DNA from: an uncultured Bacilli bacterium
GTDB taxonomy: Bacteria; Bacillota_I; Bacilli_A; RF39; UBA660
Length of the DNA stretch: 6,208 bases
Reading direction: 5' to 3'
NCBI GenBank assembly: GCA_951800155.1
Contig: CATOJL010000084.1
Location: forward strand, 1 to 6,208
The translations under genes were made by a program, and so were the position numbers. Shown here in pieces: positions 1 to 5,706 of the stretch. How positions within the stretch are numbered: position 1 is the first letter of the stretch; each line of letters opens with the position of its first letter. The notes below the pieces were generated by a model, which made no database searches, was not told where the DNA came from, and saw only the letters and a list, made by a program, of their open reading frames with translations.

Positions 1-99
1 AAATTAAAGAAAGTAGCCAAAATAGCAGGATTAAACAAATTTTTAAGAATGTATTATGGAATAGTAAAAAAGAGATATAAACAACTGGAAATATGGTAA
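1..99 (+). CDS. C-terminal end of an unidentified protein (5' truncated by window)
   Basis: Frame 1 is open from the first base to a TAA at 97-99 and encodes 32 residues. The piece is very basic, with many Lys and Arg, and ends in KKRYKQLEIW. Codon use is A-rich, as in the genes further right. There is no start codon because the gene begins outside the window. I do not recognise the family. It could be the tail of a nucleic-acid-binding or membrane-associated protein, but 32 residues cannot decide that, and a chance open frame is possible. No plus-strand terminator follows directly; the next hairpin (121-144) is oriented for the minus strand. Confidence 0.4.
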   Translation, partial: KLKKVAKIAGLNKFLRMYYGIVKKRYKQLEIW

Positions 100-120
100 A
101 TTTCTATTTCTTAATATGTC

Positions 121-144
121 AAAAAAAGACCTAGCAATAGGTCT
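121..144 (-). terminator. Rho-independent terminator on the minus strand
   Basis: A perfect 7-bp stem, AGACCTA (127-133) with TAGGTCT (138-144), closes a 4-nt GCAA loop. Read on the minus strand the stem is followed directly by seven T (plus-strand A run 121-127). This is a well-formed intrinsic terminator for transcription entering from higher coordinates. No intact minus-strand gene lies between it and position 610, so it is either a relic of a lost gene or serves an RNA that is not obvious. Confidence 0.6.
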
Positions 145-259
145 GCGTTAGCATGTTTAAATATTTGAAAATACAAATTTTAAAAAAAGTTGTAAAAAAC
201 TATTGATTTTTATTAGCAAGTTTTTGTGTCCAAAAATAGATTGACAAAATGATGGGGGC

Positions 260-281
260 AGAATAAAGGATATACCCAAAA
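260..281. repeat. Left inverted repeat of the cassette
   Basis: This 22-bp sequence begins AGAATAAAGG and ends ATACCCAAAA. Its reverse complement matches 2114-2135 except at two positions (the A at 265 and the G at 269). Similarity stops after the AAAA on the inner side. The outer side reads GGGGG then C before the repeat. Confidence 0.65.
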
Positions 282-324
282 TATAATAAAGAAAGAAAAT
301 AACAATTAGGTTCAAAAAAGGTTC

Positions 325-510
325 TCACAAAAACCTTATAAATTCTAACTGAAATAGCAATTCTTTTGAAATTAGAACCTTAAAATATAGTAAAATGGTT
401 CTTTTTGCAAGTGCAAAAATGGTTGGTGGTGCAATTACGCCTTCTTCAAACTCTTATTTGATAACTGTTTTAATGTTTCGTGGTGCATTCCCATATCCTG
501 TTATAAAATA
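325..510 (-). pseudogene. Possible minus-strand gene remnant inside the cassette, unidentified
   Basis: On the minus strand, 510 down to 325 reads as a plausible protein stretch interrupted by one in-frame TAA (454-456) and ended by TGA (325-327). Fragments are TGYGNAPRNIKTVIK before the stop and EFEEGVIAPPTIFALAKRT after it. Codons are A/T-ending, as in real genes here. No start codon or ribosome binding site is visible. The plus strand of the same stretch is also open, from 353 to the TAA at 509-511 (ATG at 395, lacking a Shine-Dalgarno), so one strand's signal may simply shadow the other. Because it lies just inside the left repeat, a relic of a transposase is conceivable, but I recognise no motif. 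The rest of the gene-free stretch 100-609 holds A/T-rich DNA, small GGTTC/GAACC repeats and the signals listed separately. Confidence 0.2.
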
Positions 511-530
511 AATTTTTTCTTTTTAATGTT

Positions 531-582
531 TTGTTATAGTAATTATTTAGTAATTCAGTTATAATTATATTGTAATTATGAT
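531..582 (+). promoter_or_regulatory. Probable promoter region of the nuclease gene with a 7-bp inverted repeat
   Basis: A perfect -10 hexamer TATAAT lies at 560-565, with a second -10-like TATGAT at 577-582. No good -35 sits 17 bp upstream; TTGTTA at 531-536 is too far away (23 bp). ATAATTA (561-567) and TAATTAT (573-579) form a perfect inverted repeat with a 5-bp spacer overlapping the -10, and GTAATT-type motifs recur across 539-577. This could be an operator, but in such A/T-rich DNA it may be chance. Confidence 0.3.
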
Positions 583-595
583 AAAAAAATTTAAA

Positions 596-604
596 GAGAG
601 GGGG
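596..604 (+). promoter_or_regulatory. Ribosome binding site that supports the ATG at 610
   Basis: The purine tract GAGAGGGGG ends 5 bp before the ATG at 610-612. This start leads into the reading frame closed by TAG at 664-666, not the long downstream frame. The long frame's own first start (TTG at 647) has no Shine-Dalgarno. The site therefore argues that the gene truly begins at 610 and is frameshifted at 657-663. Confidence 0.55.
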
Positions 605-609
605 ATTTT

Positions 610-1615
610 ATGTTAGATGTAAATTTTAATCAAATTATCGAAATGATTGAAAAACGAAAAAAATAGTGCATACAAGAAAGTAAATGAAGAATTAATTTTG
701 CTTTATTTGGAAGTAGGACAATTTTTATATGAATTTACCCAAAATGGAAATTATGGTGATAAAGTTATTGATAAGGCAGCAAATTTTATGAAGACTAATT
801 ATCCTACGATACGAGGTTTTAATAAGAGAAATTTACATAGAATGGTACAATTTTATAAAACATATAAAGATAATCAAAAAGTGTCAACACTGTTGACACA
901 ATTGAACTGGTCAAGCAATTTACTAATATTAAGTAATGCAAAAACAGATGAAGAAAGGGAATTTTATTTAAATTTAACTATAAAGGAAAATTATTCTGTA
1001 AGAGAGTTAAATAGACAATTGCAATCTTCTTACTATGAAAGATATTTATTATCAGATGGTAAATCACCTAAAAGTATTACTAAAATTATAAGTGAAGAAG
1101 ATGATTTTCCAAGTACTAGAATATTGGATACATATAGTTTAGAATTTTTGGACTTACCAAATGAATATTCTGAAAAAGATTTGAAAACAGCAATTATAAA
1201 GAATTTAAAAAACTTTATTTTAGAAATAGGTAAAGACTTTACTTTTATTGGAGATGAATATCGTGTTCAGGTAGGTAATCATGATTTTTTTATCGATTTA
1301 TTATTTTTTAATCGAGAGTTATCCTGTCTTGTTGCTTTTGAATTGAAATTAGGAGAATTTTTACCAGAATATTTAGGAAAAATGAATCTTTATTTAGAGG
1401 CACTTGATAGAGATGTTAAAAAGTCAAATGAAAATCCCAGTGTTGGAATTATTTTATGTAGTTCAAAAGATAAATATGTTGTAGAATATTCACTTAGTAA
1501 AAATATGTCTCAAACATTAATTTCTGAATACAAATTAAAGTTAATTGATAAGAAAATATTAGAAAATAAATTAAGTGAGATGAAGCAAATTCTTGAAAGT
1601 GAAAATGAAAAATAA
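610..1615 (+). CDS. DUF1016/YhcG-type PD-(D/E)XK nuclease, start frameshifted at an A7 tract
   Basis: This is a predicted DNA-cleaving enzyme of the DUF1016 (YhcG) family, proteins often found near restriction-modification and other accessory loci. Translation from the ATG at 610 gives MLDVNFNQIIEMIEKRKK and stops at 664. The main frame is open from TTG 647 to TAA 1615 (322 aa). Dropping one A from the A7 tract at 657-663 joins them as ...EMIEKRKNSAYKKVNEEL..., a 334-residue protein starting at the good ribosome binding site. In that numbering, residues about 18-145 form the DUF1016 N-terminal helical region (YLEVGQFLYE, GFNKRNLHRM, YSVRELNRQL). Residues about 185-310 form the nuclease domain, with D229 in FFIDLLFF and E244/K246 in AFELKLGEF. 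All expected catalytic residues are present, so the body looks functional. The frameshift may be a sequencing error, a slippage switch, or recent inactivation; if translation begins at TTG 647 only about 17 N-terminal residues are replaced. The Nudix gene follows after 26 bp and is probably co-transcribed. Confidence 0.85.
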
Positions 1616-1641
1616 AATAAATATGAAAATAAGGAGATGCT

Positions 1642-2103
1642 ATGACTAAAAAAATAAGAAATGCAGTAAGAACCTTTTTAATAAAAGACGAGCAAGTAAT
1701 CTGTACAAAATATAAAATAGGTGATGTTGGATATATTGATATTCCAGGAGGAAAAATTGAATTGGATGAAACTCCAAAACAAGCAGCTATAAGAGAATTT
1801 AAGGAAGAAACTAGAATCGATATAAGTGAATTAGAAAAGTTGGGAAAAATAATTGTAGAATATCCAGATAGAATCTATAATATGGAAGTATTTTATGCAA
1901 CTCAATATAAAGGATTTCCTCAAGAATTTGATGAAAATGAATCATTTTGGATACCTATTAATGAATTATTAGAAAATGAAAATCGATATGCAATAACATT
2001 TTTACTTCAACCAAAATTTCAAAATGAATTAAAAACTAAGAGTATTAATATTAAATTTTTAGTGGATGCAAATCATAAAGTTTTAGATATTTCAAAAATT
2101 TAG
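1642..2103 (+). CDS. Nudix hydrolase
   Basis: This 153-residue protein has the length of a single-domain Nudix enzyme, a family hydrolysing nucleoside diphosphates linked to another group (X). The Nudix box spans residues 37-59: G37, E43, R51-E52, E55-E56 and I59 follow the GX5EX7REUXEEXGU pattern, including the metal-binding glutamates. The usual Gly near the end of the box is Arg (R58). The strand-loop IPGGKIELDE precedes the helix as expected. Substrate cannot be told from sequence; candidates include oxidised or modified nucleotides. The ATG at 1642 has AAGGAG at 1631-1636. It lies 26 bp after the nuclease gene, same strand, with no terminator between, so an operon is likely. The TAG at 2101-2103 is 10 bp before the right inverted repeat, and no terminator is seen inside the cassette. 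Confidence 0.88.
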   Translation: MTKKIRNAVRTFLIKDEQVICTKYKIGDVGYIDIPGGKIELDETPKQAAIREFKEETRIDISELEKLGKIIVEYPDRIYNMEVFYATQYKGFPQEFDENESFWIPINELLENENRYAITFLLQPKFQNELKTKSINIKFLVDANHKVLDISKI

Positions 2104-2113
2104 TAATAAATTG

Positions 2114-2135
2114 TTTTGGGTATATACTTCATTCT
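2114..2135. repeat. Right inverted repeat of the cassette
   Basis: This 22-bp sequence begins TTTTGGGTAT and ends CTTCATTCT. It is the inverted partner of 260-281, with 20 of 22 positions paired. It is followed by A2136 and six G (2137-2142), mirroring the spacing of the G run on the left. Confidence 0.65.
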
Positions 2136-2146
2136 AGGGGGGTTGT

Positions 2147-2340
2147 ATGTTTAGTTGTTCAGACAAATACAAATGTGAAGAATATCCATATGAAGAAAAA
2201 AATGTATCAAACGAATAGGTGGAAGCTTTACAGAATATGATTCCTCTGGCCATGTTCGCCCTATCATAGTACTTAAATCTGATTTAAAAATAACAGGAGG
2301 AAATGGAACAAAGGATAACTCATGGACAATAGTGCCATAA
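2147..2340 (+). pseudogene. C-terminal remnant of a surface/pilin-like protein, frameshifted
   Basis: The stretch from 2194 to TAA 2338-2340 encodes a convincing protein C-terminus: GGSFTEYDSSGHVRP, then IIVLKSDLKITGGNGTKDNS and WTIVP. The pattern VRPxIxLKSxxxITGGxGTxxNxxTI is, as I recall it, common at the ends of secreted or pilin-like proteins of gut Firmicutes. That link is from memory and the family name is uncertain. A second frame, ATG 2147 to TAG 2218, gives a Cys-containing piece (MFSCSDKYKCEEYPYEEK). The two frames meet at an A7 tract (2196-2202); one extra A would fuse them into about 64 residues. The N-terminal part of any full-size protein is missing, and nothing matching it is seen left of the cassette. 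This is most likely a decayed gene fragment. Confidence 0.5.
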
Positions 2341-2360
2341 AAGAGGGATTTATATGAATA

Positions 2361-2393
2361 GGAATTTAGAAAATCATTCTAAATTCTTTTTTT
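2361..2393 (+). terminator. Strong Rho-independent terminator
   Basis: A perfect 10-bp stem, GAATTTAGAA (2362-2371) with TTCTAAATTC (2377-2386), closes a 5-nt loop and is followed by seven T (2387-2393). It lies 21 bp after the stop of the broken surface-protein gene. It would insulate spoIIP from transcription coming out of the accessory region. Confidence 0.85.
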
Positions 2394-2394
2394 G

Positions 2395-2424
2395 ACATAT
2401 TTTATTGGTTCAATCGAATATACT
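2395..2424 (+). promoter_or_regulatory. Sigma-E-like promoter of spoIIP
   Basis: In Bacillus subtilis spoIIP is transcribed by mother-cell sigma-E. Here ACATATT (2395-2401) resembles the sigma-E -35 (KMATATT), and AATATACT (2417-2424) agrees with the -10 (CATACANT) at five of seven fixed positions. The spacer is 15 bp, in the usual range. A sigma-A reading (TTGACA 2392-2397 with TATACT 2419-2424) has a 21-bp spacer, which is too long. The -35 directly abuts the T tract of the terminator. The implied transcript start near 2431 leaves a very short leader. Confidence 0.45.
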
Positions 2425-2431
2425 TAATGAT

Positions 2432-2439
2432 AAGGAGGG
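2432..2439 (+). promoter_or_regulatory. Ribosome binding site fixing the spoIIP start
   Basis: AAGGAGGG lies 5 bp before the ATG at 2445. An in-frame ATG further upstream (2427) precedes this site and has none of its own, so translation should begin at 2445. Confidence 0.85.
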
Positions 2440-2444
2440 TAAGT

Positions 2445-3440
2445 ATGCAAAAAAGATTTAAAAGTAGGAAACAGAAAAACAAATATTTTTTATTTAAAAT
2501 TATTTTTCTAATCAGTTTTACAGTTATTCTTTACTTATTTATTTCCTCGTTTCTTTTAAAACTAAAATTGACAACGACGAATGAACAATTTTTAAAAGAT
2601 TTATTAAAAGATTCTAATCATCATTTAGTTTATGAAGAAAATAAACATAATTTTTTAGGAAAAATGGTCGAGGTAATGTATCAAGTCGATATTCAAAAAC
2701 CTTTAACTATTTTGAAAAACTTTTTCAATTATGAAGAAAATCCAGTAGGCAATATTGTAACATCAAGCGATAATGTGATAGAACCCATACATTCTACTTA
2801 TATTGAGGATCCCTCTCCTAAGGAGGAAAAAGAGCCACTTGTCTATATATACAGTACACATCAAACAGAAAATTATTCCTATAAAAAATATGAGGAATAT
2901 AATATTACACCTAATGTAATGATGGCCTCTTATATTTTAAGAGAAAAATTAAATAATAAAGGAATTCCTACCATTGTGGAAACAGCCAATATATCCGATT
3001 TACTACATGCCAATGGTTGGAGTTATGCAAATAGTTATAAGGCTAGCAGTTTCTTAGTGAAAGATGCTATCAAAAAGTATCCTACTTTAAAATTAGTCAT
3101 TGATTTACATCGTGATGCTATAAAAAAGGAAGCATCTACAGTAGAAATAAAGAAAAAAAAATATGCAAAAGTATTATTTGTTATTGGAACTGAACATAAG
3201 AACTATGAGAAAAACTTAAGTGTTGCGAATAAAATGAATGATTTACTAAACAGAAACTATAAAGGTTTATCTAGAGGTGTCATGAAAAAAAGTGGGAAAA
3301 ATGTAAATGGAATTTACAACCAAGATTTAAGTGAACATGCCATTTTGATTGAATGTGGTGGACATGAAAATACTTTGGATGAAGTACTGAATACGATAGA
3401 AATACTTGCAGATGTAATCAAAGAATACATAGGTGATTAA
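2445..3440 (+). CDS. spoIIP: Stage II sporulation protein P (SpoIIP), peptidoglycan hydrolase
   Basis: SpoIIP is a mother-cell membrane enzyme that acts as amidase and endopeptidase on peptidoglycan and works with SpoIID and SpoIIM to drive engulfment of the forespore. The product is 331 residues from the ATG at 2445. A basic N-terminus is followed by one membrane anchor (about 14-38), a low-complexity linker to about 130, and the amidase-like domain (about 132-330). Visible family motifs are YIYSTHQTE (134-142, H139 and E142), VIDLHRD (218-224, H222) and LIECGGHEN (301-309, E303), which carry the likely zinc ligands and catalytic Glu. All are present, so the enzyme looks functional. The next gene starts on the base after its stop codon. 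The usual Bacillus neighbour gpr is not found upstream; the accessory region lies there instead. Confidence 0.93.
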   Translation: MQKRFKSRKQKNKYFLFKIIFLISFTVILYLFISSFLLKLKLTTTNEQFLKDLLKDSNHHLVYEENKHNFLGKMVEVMYQVDIQKPLTILKNFFNYEENPVGNIVTSSDNVIEPIHSTYIEDPSPKEEKEPLVYIYSTHQTENYSYKKYEEYNITPNVMMASYILREKLNNKGIPTIVETANISDLLHANGWSYANSYKASSFLVKDAIKKYPTLKLVIDLHRDAIKKEASTVEIKKKKYAKVLFVIGTEHKNYEKNLSVANKMNDLLNRNYKGLSRGVMKKSGKNVNGIYNQDLSEHAILIECGGHENTLDEVLNTIEILADVIKEYIGD

Positions 3441-3785
3441 ATGAAAGCAGAAGATAAAAAAAAGCTAGCGAAAAAGATTTTATCAAAATGTTTTGTTTTT
3501 TTATTTCTTGCCTTTACTGTGTTGTATTTATCAGAAGGTGCAGGATATTTTGAATATGAACAGCATCGAAATATGGTTCTTACAAATGACAAAATTAAAG
3601 AGTTTGAAGAAGATGTAAAGAATGGGAAAAATATTGATATAGAAAATTATGTGGAAACAAAAGCGAAAGATTATGCCAATTCTGTTTCTAATTTTGGATT
3701 GGATTTATCTGATTTTGTTAATGATGTTGTTACAGAAGGACTCAATTCCTTTTTCAAATTTTTAGGAGATATGAATAAGAGATAA
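3441..3785 (+). CDS. Small single-pass membrane protein in the yqxA position
   Basis: The 114-residue product has a Lys-rich N-terminus, one hydrophobic segment (about 14-31, FVFLFLAFTVLYL) and a charged, mostly acidic extracytoplasmic or lumenal part. The ATG abuts the spoIIP stop codon, and its ribosome binding site AGGTGA (3431-3436) lies inside the spoIIP coding end, so the two are translationally coupled. In Bacillus subtilis a similarly small membrane protein, YqxA (DUF3679), sits between spoIIP and lepA. Order and size suggest this is its counterpart, but I see no sequence motif that proves homology. A role in sporulation beside SpoIIP is an inference from coupling only. Gene start and stop are well supported. 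Confidence 0.8.
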   Translation: MKAEDKKKLAKKILSKCFVFLFLAFTVLYLSEGAGYFEYEQHRNMVLTNDKIKEFEEDVKNGKNIDIENYVETKAKDYANSVSNFGLDLSDFVNDVVTEGLNSFFKFLGDMNKR

Positions 3786-3786
3786 C

Positions 3787-3815
3787 TTGTATTTTTAATA
3801 AAACTTCTATATAAT
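3787..3815 (+). promoter_or_regulatory. Sigma-A-type promoter of lepA
   Basis: TTGTAT (3787-3792) and a perfect TATAAT (3810-3815) are separated by 17 bp. The expected transcript start near 3822 is just before the ribosome binding site, giving a leader of about 12 nt. This would let lepA be expressed in growing cells independently of the sporulation genes upstream. Confidence 0.55.
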
Positions 3816-3822
3816 AAAAACT

Positions 3823-3829
3823 AGGTGAG
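3823..3829 (+). promoter_or_regulatory. Ribosome binding site fixing the lepA start
   Basis: AGGTGAG lies 4 bp before the ATG at 3834. The in-frame GTG at 3825 sits inside this site and so cannot be the start. Confidence 0.75.
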
Positions 3830-3833
3830 AAGT

Positions 3834-5633
3834 ATGAATCAAAAAAATATGCGAAATTTTTCTATAATTGCTCACATAGATCATGGAAAAAGTACATTAG
3901 CTGATCGTATTTTAGATATAACAGGGGCGATTAGTGAAAGAGAAAGACAAGCACAACTTTTGGATAGTATGGATATTGAAAGAGAAAGAGGAATTACAAT
4001 TAAGCTGAATGCAGTTTCTCTTTCCTATTCTTATAAAGGAGAAGATTACCTTTTGCACCTTATTGATACACCTGGGCATGTAGACTTTTCCTATGAAGTA
4101 TCCCGTTCATTAGCCGCCTGTGAAGGAGCTATTTTGGTTGTGGATGCAGCGCAGGGAATCGAAGCCCAAACCCTCGCAAATCTTTATTTAGCGCTCGATA
4201 GTGATCTAACTATTATTCCTGTAATCAATAAAATTGACTTACCAAATGCGAATCCTGAGAAAGTAAAACAGGAGTTAATGGATACACTTGGATTTAAAGA
4301 AGAAGAAATCATTTTAACGAGTGCGAAATGTGGCATTGGGATTCAAGAATTGGTGGAAGCAGTCATTGAAAGAATTCCTCCGCCTAAAGGAGAAGAGAAA
4401 AAACCACTTAAAGCCTTAATTTTTGATAGCTATTTTGATTCTTACAAGGGAATTGTTGCACTCATTCGTGTAGTGGATGGGTCTGTAAAGATAAAAGATA
4501 GAATTAAAATGTTAAGTACAGAGAAAGAGTATGAAGTTGTTGAATTAGGTGTGCACCATCCAAAGGAAGAGAAAAGGACTGTACTGCATGCTGGAGAAGT
4601 TGGTTTTTTATGTGCTAGTATGAAAAGTATTGATGATGTTCATGTAGGAGATACGATTACTTTAAAGGGAGAAAAGGTAGAGGCACTTCCCGGATATAAA
4701 CCAATGAAACCAATGGTGTTTTGTGGCTTATACCCAATAGAATCTTCGAAATATCCAGAACTGAGAGAAGCTTTGGAAAAATTAAAGTTAAATGATGCTT
4801 CCCTCGAGTTTTTGCCAGAAACATCTAAGGCGTTAGGTTTTGGGTTTCGATGTGGCTTTTTAGGTCTACTACATATGGAAATTACGTTAGAACGTATTGA
4901 AAGAGAATTTGGAATTTCCTTGATAGCGACAAGTCCTTCTGTTATTTATGATGTGGGGTTAACAGATGGAACAACTATGCAAGTGGATAGTCCTTCTAAA
5001 ATGCCTGATAAAGTAAAAATAAAAGAGGTTAAAGAACCTTATATTCGAACCAATATTTTTGTTCCAAGTACCTATATTGGACCAATTATGGAATTATGTG
5101 AAGAAAAACGAGGAAATTATATTTCGATGGAATACTTAGATAAAACTAGGGTAAATATCCATTATGAAATACCTTTATCTGAAATTGTCTATGATTTTTT
5201 TGATAAATTAAAGTCTTATACCAAAGGATATGCTTCTTTTGATTATGAAATCATTGGATATCAAGCCAGTGATTTAGTGAAAATGGACATTTTATTAAAT
5301 GGAGAAGTCATTGATGCTTTGAGTGTTATTGTTCATAAAGACTTTGCTTACCAAAGAGGAAGAAAAATTGTAGAGAATTTGAAAAAAATGATTCCAAGGC
5401 AATTATTTGAAGTGCCTATTCAAGCAGCCATTGGGTCAAAGGTCATTTCTAGAGAAACAATTAGTGCGATGCGAAAAAATGTTCTTGCAAAGTGTTATGG
5501 TGGGGATGTATCTCGTAAGCGAAAATTATTAGAAAAACAAAAAGAGGGAAAAAAGCGAATGAAAATGGTGGGGAATGTAGAAGTGCCACAGGAAGCCTTC
5601 TTAGCTGTTTTAAAAATGGATGAAAACACATAA
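3834..5633 (+). CDS. lepA: Elongation factor 4 (LepA), ribosome-associated GTPase
   Basis: LepA/EF4 is a conserved translational GTPase that binds the ribosome and affects elongation, initiation or assembly under stress. The product is 599 residues, the normal family length. GTPase motifs are AHIDHGKST (13-21), RGITI (52-56), DTPGH (78-82), NKID (132-135) and SAK (163-165). Domain II and the EF-G-like domains III and V follow (for example GFGFRCGFLGLLHMEI). The C-terminal domain special to LepA includes AIGSKVISRETISAMRKNV and the basic KCYGGDVSRKRKLLEKQKEG. No motif is damaged, even though codons 2-5 span an A7 tract. It has its own promoter and a terminator overlapping its stop. In Bacillus hemN/hemZ follows lepA; here an unrelated membrane protein does. 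Confidence 0.98.
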   Translation: MNQKNMRNFSIIAHIDHGKSTLADRILDITGAISERERQAQLLDSMDIERERGITIKLNAVSLSYSYKGEDYLLHLIDTPGHVDFSYEVSRSLAACEGAILVVDAAQGIEAQTLANLYLALDSDLTIIPVINKIDLPNANPEKVKQELMDTLGFKEEEIILTSAKCGIGIQELVEAVIERIPPPKGEEKKPLKALIFDSYFDSYKGIVALIRVVDGSVKIKDRIKMLSTEKEYEVVELGVHHPKEEKRTVLHAGEVGFLCASMKSIDDVHVGDTITLKGEKVEALPGYKPMKPMVFCGLYPIESSKYPELREALEKLKLNDASLEFLPETSKALGFGFRCGFLGLLHMEITLERIEREFGISLIATSPSVIYDVGLTDGTTMQVDSPSKMPDKVKIKEVKEPYIRTNIFVPSTYIGPIMELCEEKRGNYISMEYLDKTRVNIHYEIPLSEIVYDFFDKLKSYTKGYASFDYEIIGYQASDLVKMDILLNGEVIDALSVIVHKDFAYQRGRKIVENLKKMIPRQLFEVPIQAAIGSKVISRETISAMRKNVLAKCYGGDVSRKRKLLEKQKEGKKRMKMVGNVEVPQEAFLAVLKMDENT

Positions 5634-5656
5634 GAATAGGAACATCTATTCTTTTT
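5632..5656 (+). terminator. Rho-independent terminator of lepA
   Basis: An 8-bp stem, AAGAATAG (5632-5639) with CTATTCTT (5646-5653), closes a 6-nt loop; the T tract runs to 5656 and continues as GTTT. The left arm includes the last two bases of the lepA stop codon, so the hairpin can form only after the ribosome leaves. Confidence 0.75.
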
Positions 5657-5682
5657 GTTTATCGTATGATATACTATAAAAT
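5654..5682 (+). promoter_or_regulatory. Weak candidate promoter of the downstream membrane-protein gene
   Basis: Several -10-like hexamers overlap here: TATACT (5670-5675), TATAAA (5675-5680) and TAAAAT (5677-5682). Only TTTGTT (5654-5659) is spaced 17 bp from the last of these. GATATACTA (5668-5676) also resembles the -10 of mother-cell sporulation sigma factors, but no matching -35 is seen. A promoter is expected after the terminator; which sequence is used is unclear. Confidence 0.3.
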
Positions 5683-5706
5683 ATTTGTTAATGGGAGGGA
5701 AATAGA

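Larger units (their letters stand above)
259..2136. mobile_element. Putative transposase-less cassette bounded by 22-bp inverted repeats, carrying nuclease and Nudix genes
   Basis: Inverted repeats at 260-281 and 2114-2135 face each other and agree at 20 of 22 positions. One base outside each is a run of G in the same orientation (254-258 and 2137-2142), as expected for a short target-site duplication, although G runs are weak evidence alone. The interior holds about 330 bp without a clear gene, a DUF1016/YhcG-type nuclease gene and a Nudix gene that ends 10 bp from the right repeat. No intact transposase or recombinase is encoded, so movement would need an enzyme supplied elsewhere. Alternatives are a genomic segment inverted by a recombinase at the repeats, or an old insertion sequence whose transposase was replaced. 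I cannot assign the repeats to a known IS family. Confidence 0.5.

Noticed and set aside
221..236. TTTTTG-TGTC-CAAAAA hairpin as a terminator
   Set aside because: The stem is A/T-only apart from one G-C pair, has no T tract and follows no gene.
241..287. Sigma-A promoter from TTGACA at 241-246 and TATAAT at 282-287
   Set aside because: The spacer is 35 bp, about twice the workable length.
410..450. T-box-like element (TGGTGGTGC followed by ACGCC)
   Set aside because: It lacks the conserved T-box core and no amino-acid-related gene follows.
2427..2444. Upstream in-frame ATG for spoIIP
   Set aside because: It precedes the ribosome binding site, overlaps the expected transcript start and would translate AAGGAGGG itself.
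3825..3833. GTG start for lepA
   Set aside because: The codon sits inside the ribosome binding site; the ATG at 3834 is correctly spaced and matches family length.
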